Positions 14,862-24,158 are shown, counted from the first letter of the stretch. The stretch is DNA of 64,000 nucleotides from an uncultured Flavobacteriaceae bacterium (GCA_905181835.1 CAJIZF010000004.1:62001-126000), one strand, 5' to 3'. The notes: generated from the letters alone by a model not told the origin. Translations and numbers: made by a program.

Positions 14862-15692
14862 TCAACCGAGTCCAACGTCCAGCGACATCATTACAATAAA
14901 ACCTCCTATAAAACCTAATGTTGCAATATCAGTATACTTATCACGCTGAGTTTCTGGAATCACTTCCTCCACCACAACAAATATCATAGCGCCTGCTGCA
15001 AATGCTAATGCATAAGGCAATATTGGCTTAAAAAAGGCTACAGCAACAGCTCCTAAAACAGCTGCAACAGGCTCTACTATGGCAGATAATTGACCATACC
15101 AAAAACTCTTTAAACGCGAAACACCTTGCCTTCTTATGGGCATCGATACAGCAAATCCTTCTGGAAAATTTTGAATACCAATACCAATTGCTAAAGATAT
15201 CGCGGCAACAATCATTTCTGTTTGTTCAACCCCGACCATCGTTGCAGCGGCACCAAACAAAACTCCCACAGCAAGCCCTTCCGGTATGTTATGAAGCGTA
15301 ATGGCCAATACTAATAAGGTGGTTTTGTGCCATTCAGTTTTAATCCCCTCTGCTTCTTCTTTTTTAAAATTGATGTGCAAGTGAGGCATTACTTTATCCA
15401 TGCCAAATAATGACAAAGCACCAAGTGCAAAACCAATTGCAGCAGGGACTACTTTAACAAAGCCTTCTCCTGCACTATTTTCAATTGCAGGAGCCAATAA
15501 GCTCCAAAAACTTGCAGCAACCATGACACCTCCAGTAAAACCAAGCATACCATCCAACACAGCTCTATTTGCTTTTTTGAAAAAGAAAACTAGCGATGCC
15601 CCTAAAGCTGTTAAACCCCAAGTAAATACTGAAGCGTAAAAAGCTGATAAAATGGGGTGTGCTTTTGCAAAATCTACTATTTGTTCAAACAT
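14862..15692 (-). CDS. ZIP family divalent metal transporter
   Basis: The protein has 276 residues and about eight membrane helices. Helix 4 carries HNIPEGLAVG and helix 5 has QNFPEGFAVS, the two metal-site motifs of ZIP proteins; between is a His-containing loop (MPHLHINFKKEEAEG). It imports Zn, Fe or Mn into the cytoplasm. It is the last gene of a leftward four-gene unit: DtxR-family regulator, TonB receptor, outer-membrane protein, ZIP. Gaps are 6-10 bases. It converges on the feo operon, 26 bases apart. The regulator's type suggests Mn or Fe control. Confidence 0.93.
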   Translation of the reverse strand: MFEQIVDFAKAHPILSAFYASVFTWGLTALGASLVFFFKKANRAVLDGMLGFTGGVMVAASFWSLLAPAIENSAGEGFVKVVPAAIGFALGALSLFGMDKVMPHLHINFKKEEAEGIKTEWHKTTLLVLAITLHNIPEGLAVGVLFGAAATMVGVEQTEMIVAAISLAIGIGIQNFPEGFAVSMPIRRQGVSRLKSFWYGQLSAIVEPVAAVLGAVAVAFFKPILPYALAFAAGAMIFVVVEEVIPETQRDKYTDIATLGFIGGFIVMMSLDVGLG

Positions 15693-15701
15693 ATTATTTT
15701 T

Positions 15702-16499
15702 TTAATTTGGGATGCTATAGCTAAATCCGGCACTTAATAAAAGATCTTGGTTTCCCGACAAACCTGTTCCGATAGTAGTATCCAGTTGTAAATTAGAATT
15801 TAGTAAATAAATAAGGCCTGCGTCCCAATTATGTATGGCCTTATCTTTTCTAGGGAAATTTCCGTAAAGTTCTCCATAAGCTGATAGTTTGTCTGTAATG
15901 CCATAACCATAAGATAGTGTATAGATATAGGCTACTTCTGGACTATCATCGGACCACTCTGCTCCTAGATTATATGATATTCCAGATTTTTCGTTTATCG
16001 TATGAGAAAAAGCGAATCTAAAACTTACTCCGGTAGTCTCCGGCTGATAGTCCTTAGAGGCTAAAAAAGGTAAGGACATATTAATCAATAAACCGATATC
16101 TGGTAATAAACCTTTTTCTTCAGCAATTTCAACTTTTGCACCTACTCCAAGGGGTTCAAATCCACTTCCGACAACACTGTAATTTTCCCCTTGAGTTTCT
16201 CTATTTTCAGATACTGCCCAAGAGAGTCTTAGTTCAAAACGATTTAACAAACCGTAACGAAGCAGGGTATTGTTAAAATTTAATAATTCAGTTTTTATAC
16301 CCCGATTTTTTTGTGAAGTATACAAGCCTCCTGTTTCTATTTGAAATGTTTTAAAAGGAACCGAAGTTGGCGATGCCGAAGCGGTTGGCCGATCTGTAAT
16401 AATCCCCAAAGTTGTTCCTTCGGAAACAACAGTACTTTCTTGTGCTTGTGAATAAAGAGAGAGAACAAAACAAAAAATAAGTAGAATATGTTTTTTCAT
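15702..16499 (-). CDS. Outer-membrane beta-barrel protein (phenol MetA-like transporter family)
   Basis: The protein has 265 residues, a signal peptide ending at SQAQ (about 19) and then alternating beta strands; the start TLGIITDRPTASASPTSVP with the phrase TDRP and a C-terminal barrel resemble the putative MetA-pathway outer-membrane family. A barrel of this size (about 12 strands) might be a channel. It lies between the TonB receptor and the ZIP gene, 8-10 bases from both, so it probably acts in the same metal uptake path. That link is inference. Confidence 0.75.
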   Translation of the reverse strand: MKKHILLIFCFVLSLYSQAQESTVVSEGTTLGIITDRPTASASPTSVPFKTFQIETGGLYTSQKNRGIKTELLNFNNTLLRYGLLNRFELRLSWAVSENRETQGENYSVVGSGFEPLGVGAKVEIAEEKGLLPDIGLLINMSLPFLASKDYQPETTGVSFRFAFSHTINEKSGISYNLGAEWSDDSPEVAYIYTLSYGYGITDKLSAYGELYGNFPRKDKAIHNWDAGLIYLLNSNLQLDTTIGTGLSGNQDLLLSAGFSYSIPN

Positions 16500-16506
16500 G
16501 AGTTTT

Positions 16507-18771
16507 TTAGTTAGAGTTATTTAAAGCATATCGAATTCCAAAAAATAATCGAATTCCTTGATTGGGCCCATATACATAGGAGGGATCAAATGTTAATGCA
16601 TACGGATTATCTAAAGTTGGTATTGCGTTTCCATCCGTATCAAAGACAACATTTTGGTCGAATGGATCATCAGATCTTGCAATAATAAAGGGATTCCCTT
16701 TATTTGGAGTCCAGTCCAATAAATTTTTTATACCTCCGTACATTTCAAAACGGTCTATCCCATCATAGGTTATTTGAATATTTTGAATACTCCATGCGGG
16801 TGAGTACTCACTTCTTGGATCTAATTCGCCTAGTAAAGGTAAACGCATAGGGCCATAAAGACTTCCTGTATAATCAAATGTTAAATTTGTTCCGTAATGT
16901 TTATAACTAAATGACCATACTCCAGAATATTTTTCTGTTAATATTTGTGGGGTTTTTATTCCATTTTCAGTTTTTGAAACATCCTGATAAGTCGCCCCAA
17001 TAGAAGCTCTTATTCCACTGCCAAAAACAGCATCAATATTAAAACTAAGTCCTGACGATTTAGAAAATCCATCTAAGTTATCGTATATAATTTGATTGGG
17101 ATTGGTATCATAATCGGGAATGATCGCGTTGGTAAAATAGGTATACCATGCTGAAGTATCGATAGTAAAATACATCCCGTTTTTTAAGTATAATTTTTTT
17201 AAATAATTGAGCGTGATATTATAGGATTCTTCGGGATTTAATTCATCTTTAATAATAACCTCTCTAGCTCCAGTAAGTGCTGCGTGTTCCTCTGTAAATA
17301 AATTTATAACTCTAAAGCCGGTTCCAGCGTTAAGTCTTATGATGTCATCTTCTGTGGGTTTAAATCTATAAGCAATTCTTGGAGTAACTATATTTCCATG
17401 CCTGCTATTGTAATCATAACGCATCCCCAGCAATAAACTTTGTTTATTATTAAAGCCTATTTCATCTTGAATAAACAAGGATGGAATCACTGTTTCGTCT
17501 GCAAGAATTGTTGCAGTGGTATTGTCATTATAGTAATTATAACGAATAGCAGCTCCCAATAATAAATCGTGCGATTTAATTTTTTTATCCCAGATAAATT
17601 GTCCAAAACCAATACGTTGTTGTGCAAGATAGGGAGTGTTTCCATAAACAGAGTTCTGATCGTGATCGGAATATGAAAATTGAAAATCTATTTTTTCTAA
17701 AAGCGGTAATTGATAATTTCCAAAAATCTCAAATCGGGAGGTATAAATACTTTCTCCATAAACCTCATCGCCACCCCTGAAACTTTTATTCCATTGCAGT
17801 TCTCCACCCCATCGATCTTCATAGAAATAACGCCCCGCTAGAGAAAAATTTCTGTTATTTCTTCGTTTAAAATTCCATTTTTGAAATAATGATATTCTAT
17901 CTTGATTGGTTAAATCTGTAAAGTTATCATTGTTATTGTCTATAAGTTGATCGTATTTAAAATAATTTGCACCTACTAAAACTGTTGCATTCTTTCCCAC
18001 ATTAGCTTTAACGCCTAGATCAAAATTTATTTCTCCCCAACTAGTTCCAAAACTTTCAGCAAAGAACAGTGGGGCATTCTCGGGTAACTTTGTTATAATA
18101 TTTATAAGACCTCCAAGAGCCTCACTTCCATAAAGAGAAGAAGCAGGTCCTTTCACAATTTCAATTTGTTCGATTAATGAATTTGGAATGCCCGACAAAC
18201 CATAAACCGAAGAAAGTCCGCTTACAATTGGCATCCCATCGATCATTACCAATGTATAAGGTCCTTCTAAACCATTGATATGAATATCTCCTGTATTACA
18301 AACATTACAATTTAATTGAGGCCTTACTCCATTTACGTTGTTCAAGGCTTCAAAAACACTGGGGGTTGGGTTTTTCTTTAAAAAAGTAGTTGAATACACT
18401 TCAACCGGAACTGGACTTTCTAGTCGAGAAACAGCTTTTAGAGTTCCAGTAATAGTCACTTCTTGTAAAGAATTGTCTTCAACTAAGTTAAACTTTATCT
18501 GTGAATTTTTGTTGGTGATTTGTACTCTTTTTCTGGAAGTACCATAACCTGTAAAAGAAGCGACTAAAGTATAGCTTCCTGGCTTTAGATTAGTTAATTT
18601 AAAAATTCCGTTTTCGTTGGTGATGGTTCCTGTGGTGGAATTTTCAAGGTAAACATTACTAAACGCTAAAGGCTGACCTTCTGAAAATACAGTGCCATTA
18701 ACCTCAAAAAGTGATTGCGCCTTTGCGAAAAGGCCAAAAAATAAAAAAAATAAACCAACTGATTTTTTCAT
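16507..18771 (-). CDS. TonB-dependent receptor of a metal-uptake operon
   Basis: The protein has 754 residues: signal peptide (1-18), carboxypeptidase-like domain (about 22-105, with YLENSTTGTITNENG), plug domain (about 115-225, with NCNVCNTGDIHINGLEG, which has a CxxC pair) and a barrel to the end. The CNVC pair in the plug, in place of the usual sequence, may be a metal-binding or redox site. It comes 5 bases after the DtxR-family regulator gene and precedes the outer-membrane protein and ZIP genes. This supports import of Mn, Fe or Zn across the outer membrane. Confidence 0.93.
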   Translation of the reverse strand: MKKSVGLFFLFFGLFAKAQSLFEVNGTVFSEGQPLAFSNVYLENSTTGTITNENGIFKLTNLKPGSYTLVASFTGYGTSRKRVQITNKNSQIKFNLVEDNSLQEVTITGTLKAVSRLESPVPVEVYSTTFLKKNPTPSVFEALNNVNGVRPQLNCNVCNTGDIHINGLEGPYTLVMIDGMPIVSGLSSVYGLSGIPNSLIEQIEIVKGPASSLYGSEALGGLINIITKLPENAPLFFAESFGTSWGEINFDLGVKANVGKNATVLVGANYFKYDQLIDNNNDNFTDLTNQDRISLFQKWNFKRRNNRNFSLAGRYFYEDRWGGELQWNKSFRGGDEVYGESIYTSRFEIFGNYQLPLLEKIDFQFSYSDHDQNSVYGNTPYLAQQRIGFGQFIWDKKIKSHDLLLGAAIRYNYYNDNTTATILADETVIPSLFIQDEIGFNNKQSLLLGMRYDYNSRHGNIVTPRIAYRFKPTEDDIIRLNAGTGFRVINLFTEEHAALTGAREVIIKDELNPEESYNITLNYLKKLYLKNGMYFTIDTSAWYTYFTNAIIPDYDTNPNQIIYDNLDGFSKSSGLSFNIDAVFGSGIRASIGATYQDVSKTENGIKTPQILTEKYSGVWSFSYKHYGTNLTFDYTGSLYGPMRLPLLGELDPRSEYSPAWSIQNIQITYDGIDRFEMYGGIKNLLDWTPNKGNPFIIARSDDPFDQNVVFDTDGNAIPTLDNPYALTFDPSYVYGPNQGIRLFFGIRYALNNSN

Positions 18772-18776
18772 TAAAA

Positions 18777-19433
18777 TTAAATTGTTTTGAGGTATAAGTT
18801 TTCTGAAATTTGTTTGGTGATAAAAAACTGTTTGTTGGATACTTGAATGGTCATAGATTGATCAAAGTCTTCCTTATCTATTACTTTAATTGAAGAGCCT
18901 ATACCTATTTTTCTAGTATCTAAATATTGAAGAAATTTTGCACTGGATTCTTTCACGCCCACACAAATTCCTTGTTGATTCTTTTTTAATTTTGAAAGTA
19001 ATTTCTTTTCAGTAGGTTTTATGTAGCCATTCTTATCCGGAATTGGATCTCCGTGTGGATCAAAATCGGGATTTCCTAAAAATAAGTCCAGTCTTTGGAT
19101 CAATTCGTCCGACTTAATATGTTCTAACTGCTCCGCGATTTCATGGACCTCATCCCATTGAAAATCTAATTTTTCAACTAAAAAAACCTCCCATAAACGA
19201 TGTTTTCGTATAATATTAACTGCTATTGATTTTCCTTTTTTGGTGAGTGAAGCTCCTTTGTATTTTTGATAGGATATTACTTTTTTATCAGCAAGTTTTT
19301 GAATCATATCTGTAGCAGAGGATGCTCTGGTATCCATTTTATCTGCAATAGCGTTCGTACTGACTCCAGTACCATAATCATTTTCTAAATGAAAGATTGC
19401 TTTTAAATAATTTTCTTCTGCAAGTGTAAACAT
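18777..19433 (-). CDS. DtxR/MntR-family metal-dependent transcriptional regulator
   Basis: The protein has 218 residues. Winged helix, residues ~1-65 (EENYLKAIFHLE, STNAIADKMDTRASSATDMIQKL); metal-binding dimerisation domain ~66-140 (HRLWEVFLVEKL, WDEVHEIAEQLEHI, and FDPHGDPIP); C-terminal SH3-like FeoA domain ~145-218. It represses metal uptake when Mn(II) or Fe(II) binds. As the first gene of the TonB/OMP/ZIP operon it likely regulates its own unit. The ATG lies 4 bases from the TAnnTTTG box, so the mRNA is predicted to be leaderless. Confidence 0.93.
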   Translation of the reverse strand: MFTLAEENYLKAIFHLENDYGTGVSTNAIADKMDTRASSATDMIQKLADKKVISYQKYKGASLTKKGKSIAVNIIRKHRLWEVFLVEKLDFQWDEVHEIAEQLEHIKSDELIQRLDLFLGNPDFDPHGDPIPDKNGYIKPTEKKLLSKLKKNQQGICVGVKESSAKFLQYLDTRKIGIGSSIKVIDKEDFDQSMTIQVSNKQFFITKQISENLYLKTI

Positions 19434-19437
19434 TTTG

Positions 19438-19445
19438 CAAATATA
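19438..19445 (-). promoter_or_regulatory. TAnnTTTG box of the DtxR-ZIP operon
   Basis: TATATTTG on the minus strand, 4 bases before the ATG at 19433. The flanking AATATTTTATATTTGCAAAAT is A+T-rich and could overlap an operator. Confidence 0.6.
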
Positions 19446-19534
19446 AAATATTGTTTTTATACTGGCTAATTTATTTTTTAGGCTTGTCTAAATTTTAAGG
19501 AATAAAAATTTAATACTCTAATAATTACAATAAA

Positions 19535-20044
19535 TTAATTGAATAAAGCTTTTAATTCAGTTGCATCGGAAGCGTCCATTTTTCCTGCTATTACCAAGCT
19601 TAATTGTCGCCTTCTAAGCGCTGCTTCAAACCGATCTTTTTCAAGGTCACTTTCGGGAATTATTGCGGGTACTGATACTGGTTGGCCAGATTCATCAACT
19701 GCTACAAAGGTATAGATCCCTACGTTTGACTTTTTTCTAGTCCCACTTTCACGGTCCTCAATCCAAATATCCATAACGACTTCCATAGAACTCTTAAAAG
19801 CTCTAGAAACCTTAGCTTCAATAGTGACAACACTTCCTAAAGGAATCATTTTACTAAAAGCGACGTGATTTACTGAAACTGTCGTGACTATTCTTCTGCA
19901 ATGCCTTCTTGCCGAAATACTAGCGGCACGATCCATTCGAGCTAACAACTCACCGCCAAACATATTGCCAAGAGGGTTAGTTTCGCTGGGTAATACTAAA
20001 TCGGTGACCACCGTAAGGGATTCTTTTGGGGTTCTTGAAATCAT
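19535..20044 (-). CDS. Acyl-CoA thioesterase (hotdog fold)
   Basis: The protein has 169 residues, a single hotdog domain. Seen are LPSETNPLGNMFGGELLARMD with the Asn/Asp catalytic region, AFSKMIPLGSVVTIEAKV and the strand KSNVGIYTFVAVD. It resembles YciA/BACH-type enzymes that cleave acyl-CoA to free acid and CoA in the cytoplasm. It is monocistronic by appearance, between the DtxR operon and the HU/SPOR gene. Confidence 0.9.
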   Translation of the reverse strand: MISRTPKESLTVVTDLVLPSETNPLGNMFGGELLARMDRAASISARRHCRRIVTTVSVNHVAFSKMIPLGSVVTIEAKVSRAFKSSMEVVMDIWIEDRESGTRKKSNVGIYTFVAVDESGQPVSVPAIIPESDLEKDRFEAALRRRQLSLVIAGKMDASDATELKALFN

Positions 20045-20060
20045 AAGAATATATTTTCTA

Positions 20061-20068
20061 CAAAGGTA
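20061..20068 (-). promoter_or_regulatory. TAnnTTTG box of the thioesterase gene
   Basis: TACCTTTG on the minus strand, 16 bases before the ATG at 20044. Confidence 0.55.
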
Positions 20069-20107
20069 CAGTTATCTTAGGAACAAGATAAATTTAAAAA
20101 AGAAGAA

Positions 20108-21040
20108 TTATTTTTCTAATTCTTTTACTAAAAGCCAAGCATCCGAGTTTTGTGACTTTTTGATTTCTCTTAAGTTTTTTATGGCTTCTAACCGATCTTC
20201 ATAACTACTGTACGCAACTTGATGAAGTCCATATTTGTTGACTCCTATTAAAATTGGTGAAAATCCAATATCAGTAAGTTCCTTAATCTTTTTGTCGGCA
20301 TTTGTAGCAATTCTAAAAGCGCCAGCTATAATGTGGTACTTCCCCGCTTGTTTTTTAAAAGTAAGATTTAACGTCGGTAACGGGTTTTCGAGACTAAACG
20401 TAGCTTGTTGGATTTGATTTTCTACAACGGTAACTGCTTTTTGTTTTTCAGCAAAATTATATTTTTGTACTTCGTCTTCATACATTTTCATCCCTCCAAG
20501 ACTCACTAAAGAAACTGCTATTATAGCTATTGCAGTGTATTTTAAATAACCATTTTTAAATCTTTTTCCAGGATTCATAGGAATAGGGACTATTTCTTGT
20601 TGCTGATGAGTCTCTTTTAGTCTAGAAACTTTATGAATTCCAACAGATGATAATCCAAAGGAAGTGGTATTAAAATTTTGCGCAGAAGAAGGTGTAAATT
20701 GAACAGAATTTTCTTCATTCAAACAAAAATCGCCAATATTACTTAACGAAACAGTGGTTCCCTCTGTTAACTGTAGAGATAATTTTTTAGTGTAGGTTCT
20801 TAACTTTTGGAGTGCAGATTCATAGCTGCATTTTTCAACAGAAGCAATATAGTTAGCCAGCAATCCGTCATTGGTTTGGAGTTGCCTGTTAAATGATAAG
20901 GTTTTTGATGGCGGAAATAGTACATTTGTAGCGCTATCAATTCTAGCAGAATGATACTGTGTCAATAAGGCTCCAAAGCCAGGAATTATAACACATTCGT
21001 AGCGATATAACAAATCATTTATGTAGGTCGTAATTTCCAT
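20108..21040 (-). CDS. HU-CCDC81 and SPOR domain protein
   Basis: The protein has 310 residues from ATG 21040 (a TTG one codon upstream is less likely). The N-terminal part (1-~135) resembles the two bacterial HU-CCDC81 domains (ITTYINDLLYRYECVIIPGFGAL and LTEGTTVSLSNIGDF). One membrane helix lies at about 172-190, and a C-terminal SPOR domain (about 235-308, YHIIAGAFRIATNADKKIKEL) faces the periplasm and binds denuded peptidoglycan at division sites. The protein probably links a cytoplasmic component with the septal wall. The ATG follows a TATATTTG box by 5 bases. Confidence 0.88.
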   Translation of the reverse strand: MEITTYINDLLYRYECVIIPGFGALLTQYHSARIDSATNVLFPPSKTLSFNRQLQTNDGLLANYIASVEKCSYESALQKLRTYTKKLSLQLTEGTTVSLSNIGDFCLNEENSVQFTPSSAQNFNTTSFGLSSVGIHKVSRLKETHQQQEIVPIPMNPGKRFKNGYLKYTAIAIIAVSLVSLGGMKMYEDEVQKYNFAEKQKAVTVVENQIQQATFSLENPLPTLNLTFKKQAGKYHIIAGAFRIATNADKKIKELTDIGFSPILIGVNKYGLHQVAYSSYEDRLEAIKNLREIKKSQNSDAWLLVKELEK

Positions 21041-21045
21041 CAAAA

Positions 21046-21053
21046 CAAATATA
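21046..21053 (-). promoter_or_regulatory. TAnnTTTG box of the HU/SPOR gene
   Basis: TATATTTG on the minus strand ending 5 bases before ATG 21040, so transcription should begin at or next to the start codon. Confidence 0.55.
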
Positions 21054-21147
21054 GTAGAAATTCATTTTTAAACCATTTTAAATCTATATTTTTATTAACA
21101 GTTTAAAAATGTTATTTTTAAACACTCCCCCTTTTATAACTACTCTT

Positions 21148-22254
21148 ATGTTTTCAAAGAACGAATTACGCTATACGTTAGCTTTACAACGTGTACCATA
21201 TCTTGGTGATGCAACTGCCAAAAAATTAATCTTAAAAGTCGGATCGGCTGAAGGGGTTTTTAGCGAAAAGAAAAGGAATCTATTAAAGATAAAAGGGATA
21301 GGGCCTTTTAAATTAAGAGCGCTATCAAAAAAAATTCAGTTAAAAGAAGCCGAAAAAGAAATAGAGTTTATGGAAAAAAACGATGTTAAATACCGCTATT
21401 TTTTAGATAAAAATTATCCTGAAAAATTAAAACACTGTAACGATGGTCCCATTCTTTATTTTCAAAAAGGAAAAATAAATCTTCATCACAATAAAATTAT
21501 TAGTATTGTTGGTACTCGAAAAATAACGAGCTACGGAAAATCTTTCTGTGAAGAATTAATTCACGAACTCTCCCCATTAAATCCAATTATTATCTCTGGC
21601 TTTGCATATGGAGTTGATATAACAGCTCATAAATCAGCAATAAATAATGGATTGCAAACCATCGCTTGTCTTGCGCATGGTCACAATCAAATTTATCCAA
21701 AAGTTCATACTAAATACGTCAACAACGTTTTAGAAAATGGCGGCTTTATATCTGAATTTTGGAGTAGTGATTCCTTTACTAGAAATAATTTTTTAAAAAG
21801 AAATAGAATTATAGCAGGAATAGCAGAGGCAACTATAATTATTGAGTCTGCAGAAAAAGGAGGAAGTCTTGTTACAGCAGATATCGCAAATTCGTATCAC
21901 AGAGATGTGTTTGCATTACCTGGTAGAGCAAACGATACCCAAAGCAAAGGTTGTAATAACCTTATTAAATCACAACAAGCACATTTAATTACAAGTGCTG
22001 CAGATTTAATCTATATGTTAGGCTGGGAAGTTGAAAATAAAACAAAAAAGCAATCGCAAACACTATTATTCGAAAAACTTAGCAAGGATGAAAATGTAGT
22101 TTTTAATTATTTAAAAGAAAAAGAGAAAGCTTTACTCGATGTCATTTCTATTGAATGTGGTATTCCAACCTTTAAATTAGCAGCTATTTTATTATCATTA
22201 GAATTAAAAGAAATCATAAGGCCTCTCCCAGGTAAGCTATTTGAAATTACATAA
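21148..22254 (+). CDS. dprA: DNA-processing protein DprA
   Basis: The protein has 368 residues from ATG 21148; an upstream ATG at 21109 would add MLFLNTPPFITTL, which does not fit the family. N-terminal HhH/SAM-like part (~1-70, with LLKIKGIGPFKLRAL), Rossmann-like DprA core (~90-290: ISIVGTRKITSYG, ISGFAYGVDITAHKSAI, FLKRNRIIAGIA, ESAEKGGSLVTADIA, VFALPGRANDTQSKG) and a small winged helix at the end. It loads RecA on incoming single-stranded DNA in natural transformation. It converges with trpS, 1 base apart. Confidence 0.95.
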   Translation: MFSKNELRYTLALQRVPYLGDATAKKLILKVGSAEGVFSEKKRNLLKIKGIGPFKLRALSKKIQLKEAEKEIEFMEKNDVKYRYFLDKNYPEKLKHCNDGPILYFQKGKINLHHNKIISIVGTRKITSYGKSFCEELIHELSPLNPIIISGFAYGVDITAHKSAINNGLQTIACLAHGHNQIYPKVHTKYVNNVLENGGFISEFWSSDSFTRNNFLKRNRIIAGIAEATIIIESAEKGGSLVTADIANSYHRDVFALPGRANDTQSKGCNNLIKSQQAHLITSAADLIYMLGWEVENKTKKQSQTLLFEKLSKDENVVFNYLKEKEKALLDVISIECGIPTFKLAAILLSLELKEIIRPLPGKLFEIT

Positions 22255-22255
22255 T

Positions 22256-23224
22256 TTAATAACCAAGTTTTTTTCGTACTCTTGCAAGTACTTCATTCGC
22301 TAAAAATGAAGCTTTTTTAGCGCCAATTTCTAATGCTTTATCTACTTCTGATAAATTTTCCATATAATAATTATACGTTTCTCTTTCTTTTGAAAACTTT
22401 TCGATGAGTAATTCAAATAAAGCTTGTTTGGCATGTCCATACCCATAATTTCCTCCTTCATAATTCGCTTTCATACTAGCTATTTCATTTGGAGAAGCTA
22501 TTAATTTAAACAATGTAAAAACATTGCAAGAATCGGGGTCTTTTGGATCCTCCATGGGGATACTATCTGTTTGTATTCCCATGATTTGCTTTCTTAATTT
22601 TTTATCATTTAGAAATATATTGATAATATTATTTTTTGATTTACTCATTTTTGCACCATCAGTTCCTGGAATAAGCATCGTGTTTTCTTGCACTTTTGCA
22701 TCAGGCATAACAAATGTTTCTCCCATTTTACTATTAAATCTTGACGCAACATCTCTGGTCATTTCAAGATGCTGAAGCTGATCCTTACCTACTGGAACGA
22801 TATTAGCGTCGTATAATAATATGTCGGCTGCCATCAACATCGGATAGCTAAATAATCCAGAGTTTACATCCTCCAGTCGATCTGCTTTATCTTTGAATGA
22901 ATGCGCTAATGTTAATCTTTGATATGGAAAAAAACAACTTAAATACCACGATAATTCTGATACTTGCGGGATATCACTTTGACGATAAAATACCGTTTTT
23001 TCTAAATTTAATCCAAATGCCAACCAAGCTGCTGCAGTGCTGTATGTATTGTCTTGTATTAATTTAGCATCCTTAATTTGAGTTAATGAGTGTAAGTCTG
23101 CAATAAATAAAAAGGATTCGTTTTTTGGGTCGTTTGCCATCTTAATAGCAGGTAAAATAGCTCCTAATAAATTTCCTAGATGAGGAGTTCCCGTACTTTG
23201 TATGCCTGTTAAAATTCTTGACAT
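22256..23224 (-). CDS. trpS: Tryptophanyl-tRNA synthetase
   Basis: The protein has 322 residues, the normal bacterial length. The class I signatures are GTPHLGNLLGA (HIGH-like, residues 12-22) and KMSKSKNN (KMSKS, about 195-202). It joins Trp to tRNA-Trp using ATP. It is divergent to the acyltransferase gene, with a shared 113-base promoter region. No T-box or attenuator is seen in the leader. Confidence 0.97.
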   Translation of the reverse strand: MSRILTGIQSTGTPHLGNLLGAILPAIKMANDPKNESFLFIADLHSLTQIKDAKLIQDNTYSTAAAWLAFGLNLEKTVFYRQSDIPQVSELSWYLSCFFPYQRLTLAHSFKDKADRLEDVNSGLFSYPMLMAADILLYDANIVPVGKDQLQHLEMTRDVASRFNSKMGETFVMPDAKVQENTMLIPGTDGAKMSKSKNNIINIFLNDKKLRKQIMGIQTDSIPMEDPKDPDSCNVFTLFKLIASPNEIASMKANYEGGNYGYGHAKQALFELLIEKFSKERETYNYYMENLSEVDKALEIGAKKASFLANEVLARVRKKLGY

Positions 23225-23283
23225 TGCGTGTTTATGAAAAATAGTTTGTATTTAAAAATAACCTATTTGTTTTAAAGTATTTA

Positions 23284-23291
23284 CAAAGATA
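23284..23291 (-). promoter_or_regulatory. TAnnTTTG box of trpS
   Basis: TATCTTTG on the minus strand, ~60 bases before the trpS ATG. Confidence 0.5.
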
Positions 23292-23325
23292 ATTTTTTTA
23301 AACCTTTTGATTGTCTTCATTTTGC

Positions 23326-23333
23326 TATTTTTG
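23326..23333 (+). promoter_or_regulatory. TAnnTTTG box of the acyltransferase gene
   Basis: TATTTTTG ends 4 bases before the GTG start at 23338. A TTTTG motif precedes it by 16 bases. A leaderless mRNA is predicted. Confidence 0.5.
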
Positions 23334-23337
23334 AAAA

Positions 23338-24081
23338 GTGTTGATTTTTTTCAAAAACATAGCAATCCTCTTATATCGAATTTGGTATTACATACTAACT
23401 GCTACAAGTATTATTGTATTATTTATCTTTCTCTTTACAAGTGTTTTAAGAAGCGCCTGGTACCCTACTTTTTTTAAAATAGCTCGGATTTGGGCTTATA
23501 TTGTCTTAATTGGTATGGGGTTTAAGCCTGTAATTAAAAGAGAATTTGAGCTAAAAAAAGGGATTAGCCACATGATTGTCGCAAATCATACTTCAATGAT
23601 TGACATTATGTTAATGCTTTACATTACTAAATATCCAATTGTATTTGTTGGTAAAAAAGAACTGAGTAAAATCCCTTTATTTGGATTTATTTATAAGCGT
23701 ACATGTATTCTTGTTGACAGAAATGACTCAAAAAGTAGAAGAAATGTATACAAAAGTGCACAACAAAAAATTAACCAGGGTTATAGTATTTGCATATTCC
23801 CTGAAGGAGGAGTCCCCTTCGATGAGAGTATTGTTTTGGACACCTTCAAAGATGGCGCTTTTAGATTAGCAATAGAGCACCATCTTCCAATCGTTCCAAT
23901 GACATTTCACGACAATAAAAAAAGGTTTTCATATACTTTTTTTAGTGGAGGGCCAGGTAAAATTAGAGCATTGATACATGCACCTTTATTGACAACTATT
24001 TATTCTTTAGAAATGAAAAGTGAATTAAAAGCTAAGACGCATGCTATTATTTTAAATGAATTGGAAAATCCTTCTCTATAA
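23338..24081 (+). CDS. PlsC-like 1-acylglycerol-3-phosphate acyltransferase
   Basis: The protein has 247 residues if it begins at GTG 23338 (TTG next is possible). Two membrane helices lie in the first 60 residues, then NHTSMID (His84, Asp89; the HxxxxD catalytic pair), RNDSKSR and FPEGGVPF, the substrate-binding blocks of the LPLAT family. It transfers an acyl chain to lysophosphatidate or a related lipid at the inner membrane. The family also acts on ornithine lipids, so the substrate is not certain. The gene ends at a strong terminator. Confidence 0.9.
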   Translation: MLIFFKNIAILLYRIWYYILTATSIIVLFIFLFTSVLRSAWYPTFFKIARIWAYIVLIGMGFKPVIKREFELKKGISHMIVANHTSMIDIMLMLYITKYPIVFVGKKELSKIPLFGFIYKRTCILVDRNDSKSRRNVYKSAQQKINQGYSICIFPEGGVPFDESIVLDTFKDGAFRLAIEHHLPIVPMTFHDNKKRFSYTFFSGGPGKIRALIHAPLLTTIYSLEMKSELKAKTHAIILNELENPSL

Positions 24082-24085
24082 AAAA

Positions 24086-24114
24086 AACCATCTTATGGCG
24101 AAAGATGGTTTTTC
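24086..24114. terminator. Bidirectional intrinsic terminator
   Basis: AACCATCTT and AAGATGGTT form a 9-bp stem around ATGGCGA, with a run of A before and TTTTTC after. It serves the acyltransferase gene and, in reverse, the outer-membrane protein gene. Confidence 0.85.
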
Positions 24115-24158
24115 TTAAATGGTTCGCTGTTTGCAAACCCAAACAAACTTAACCTAAA

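Noticed and set aside
22256..23340. Trp-responsive leader or T-box upstream of trpS
   Set aside because: The ~60-base leader is A+T-rich and without stems or Trp codons.
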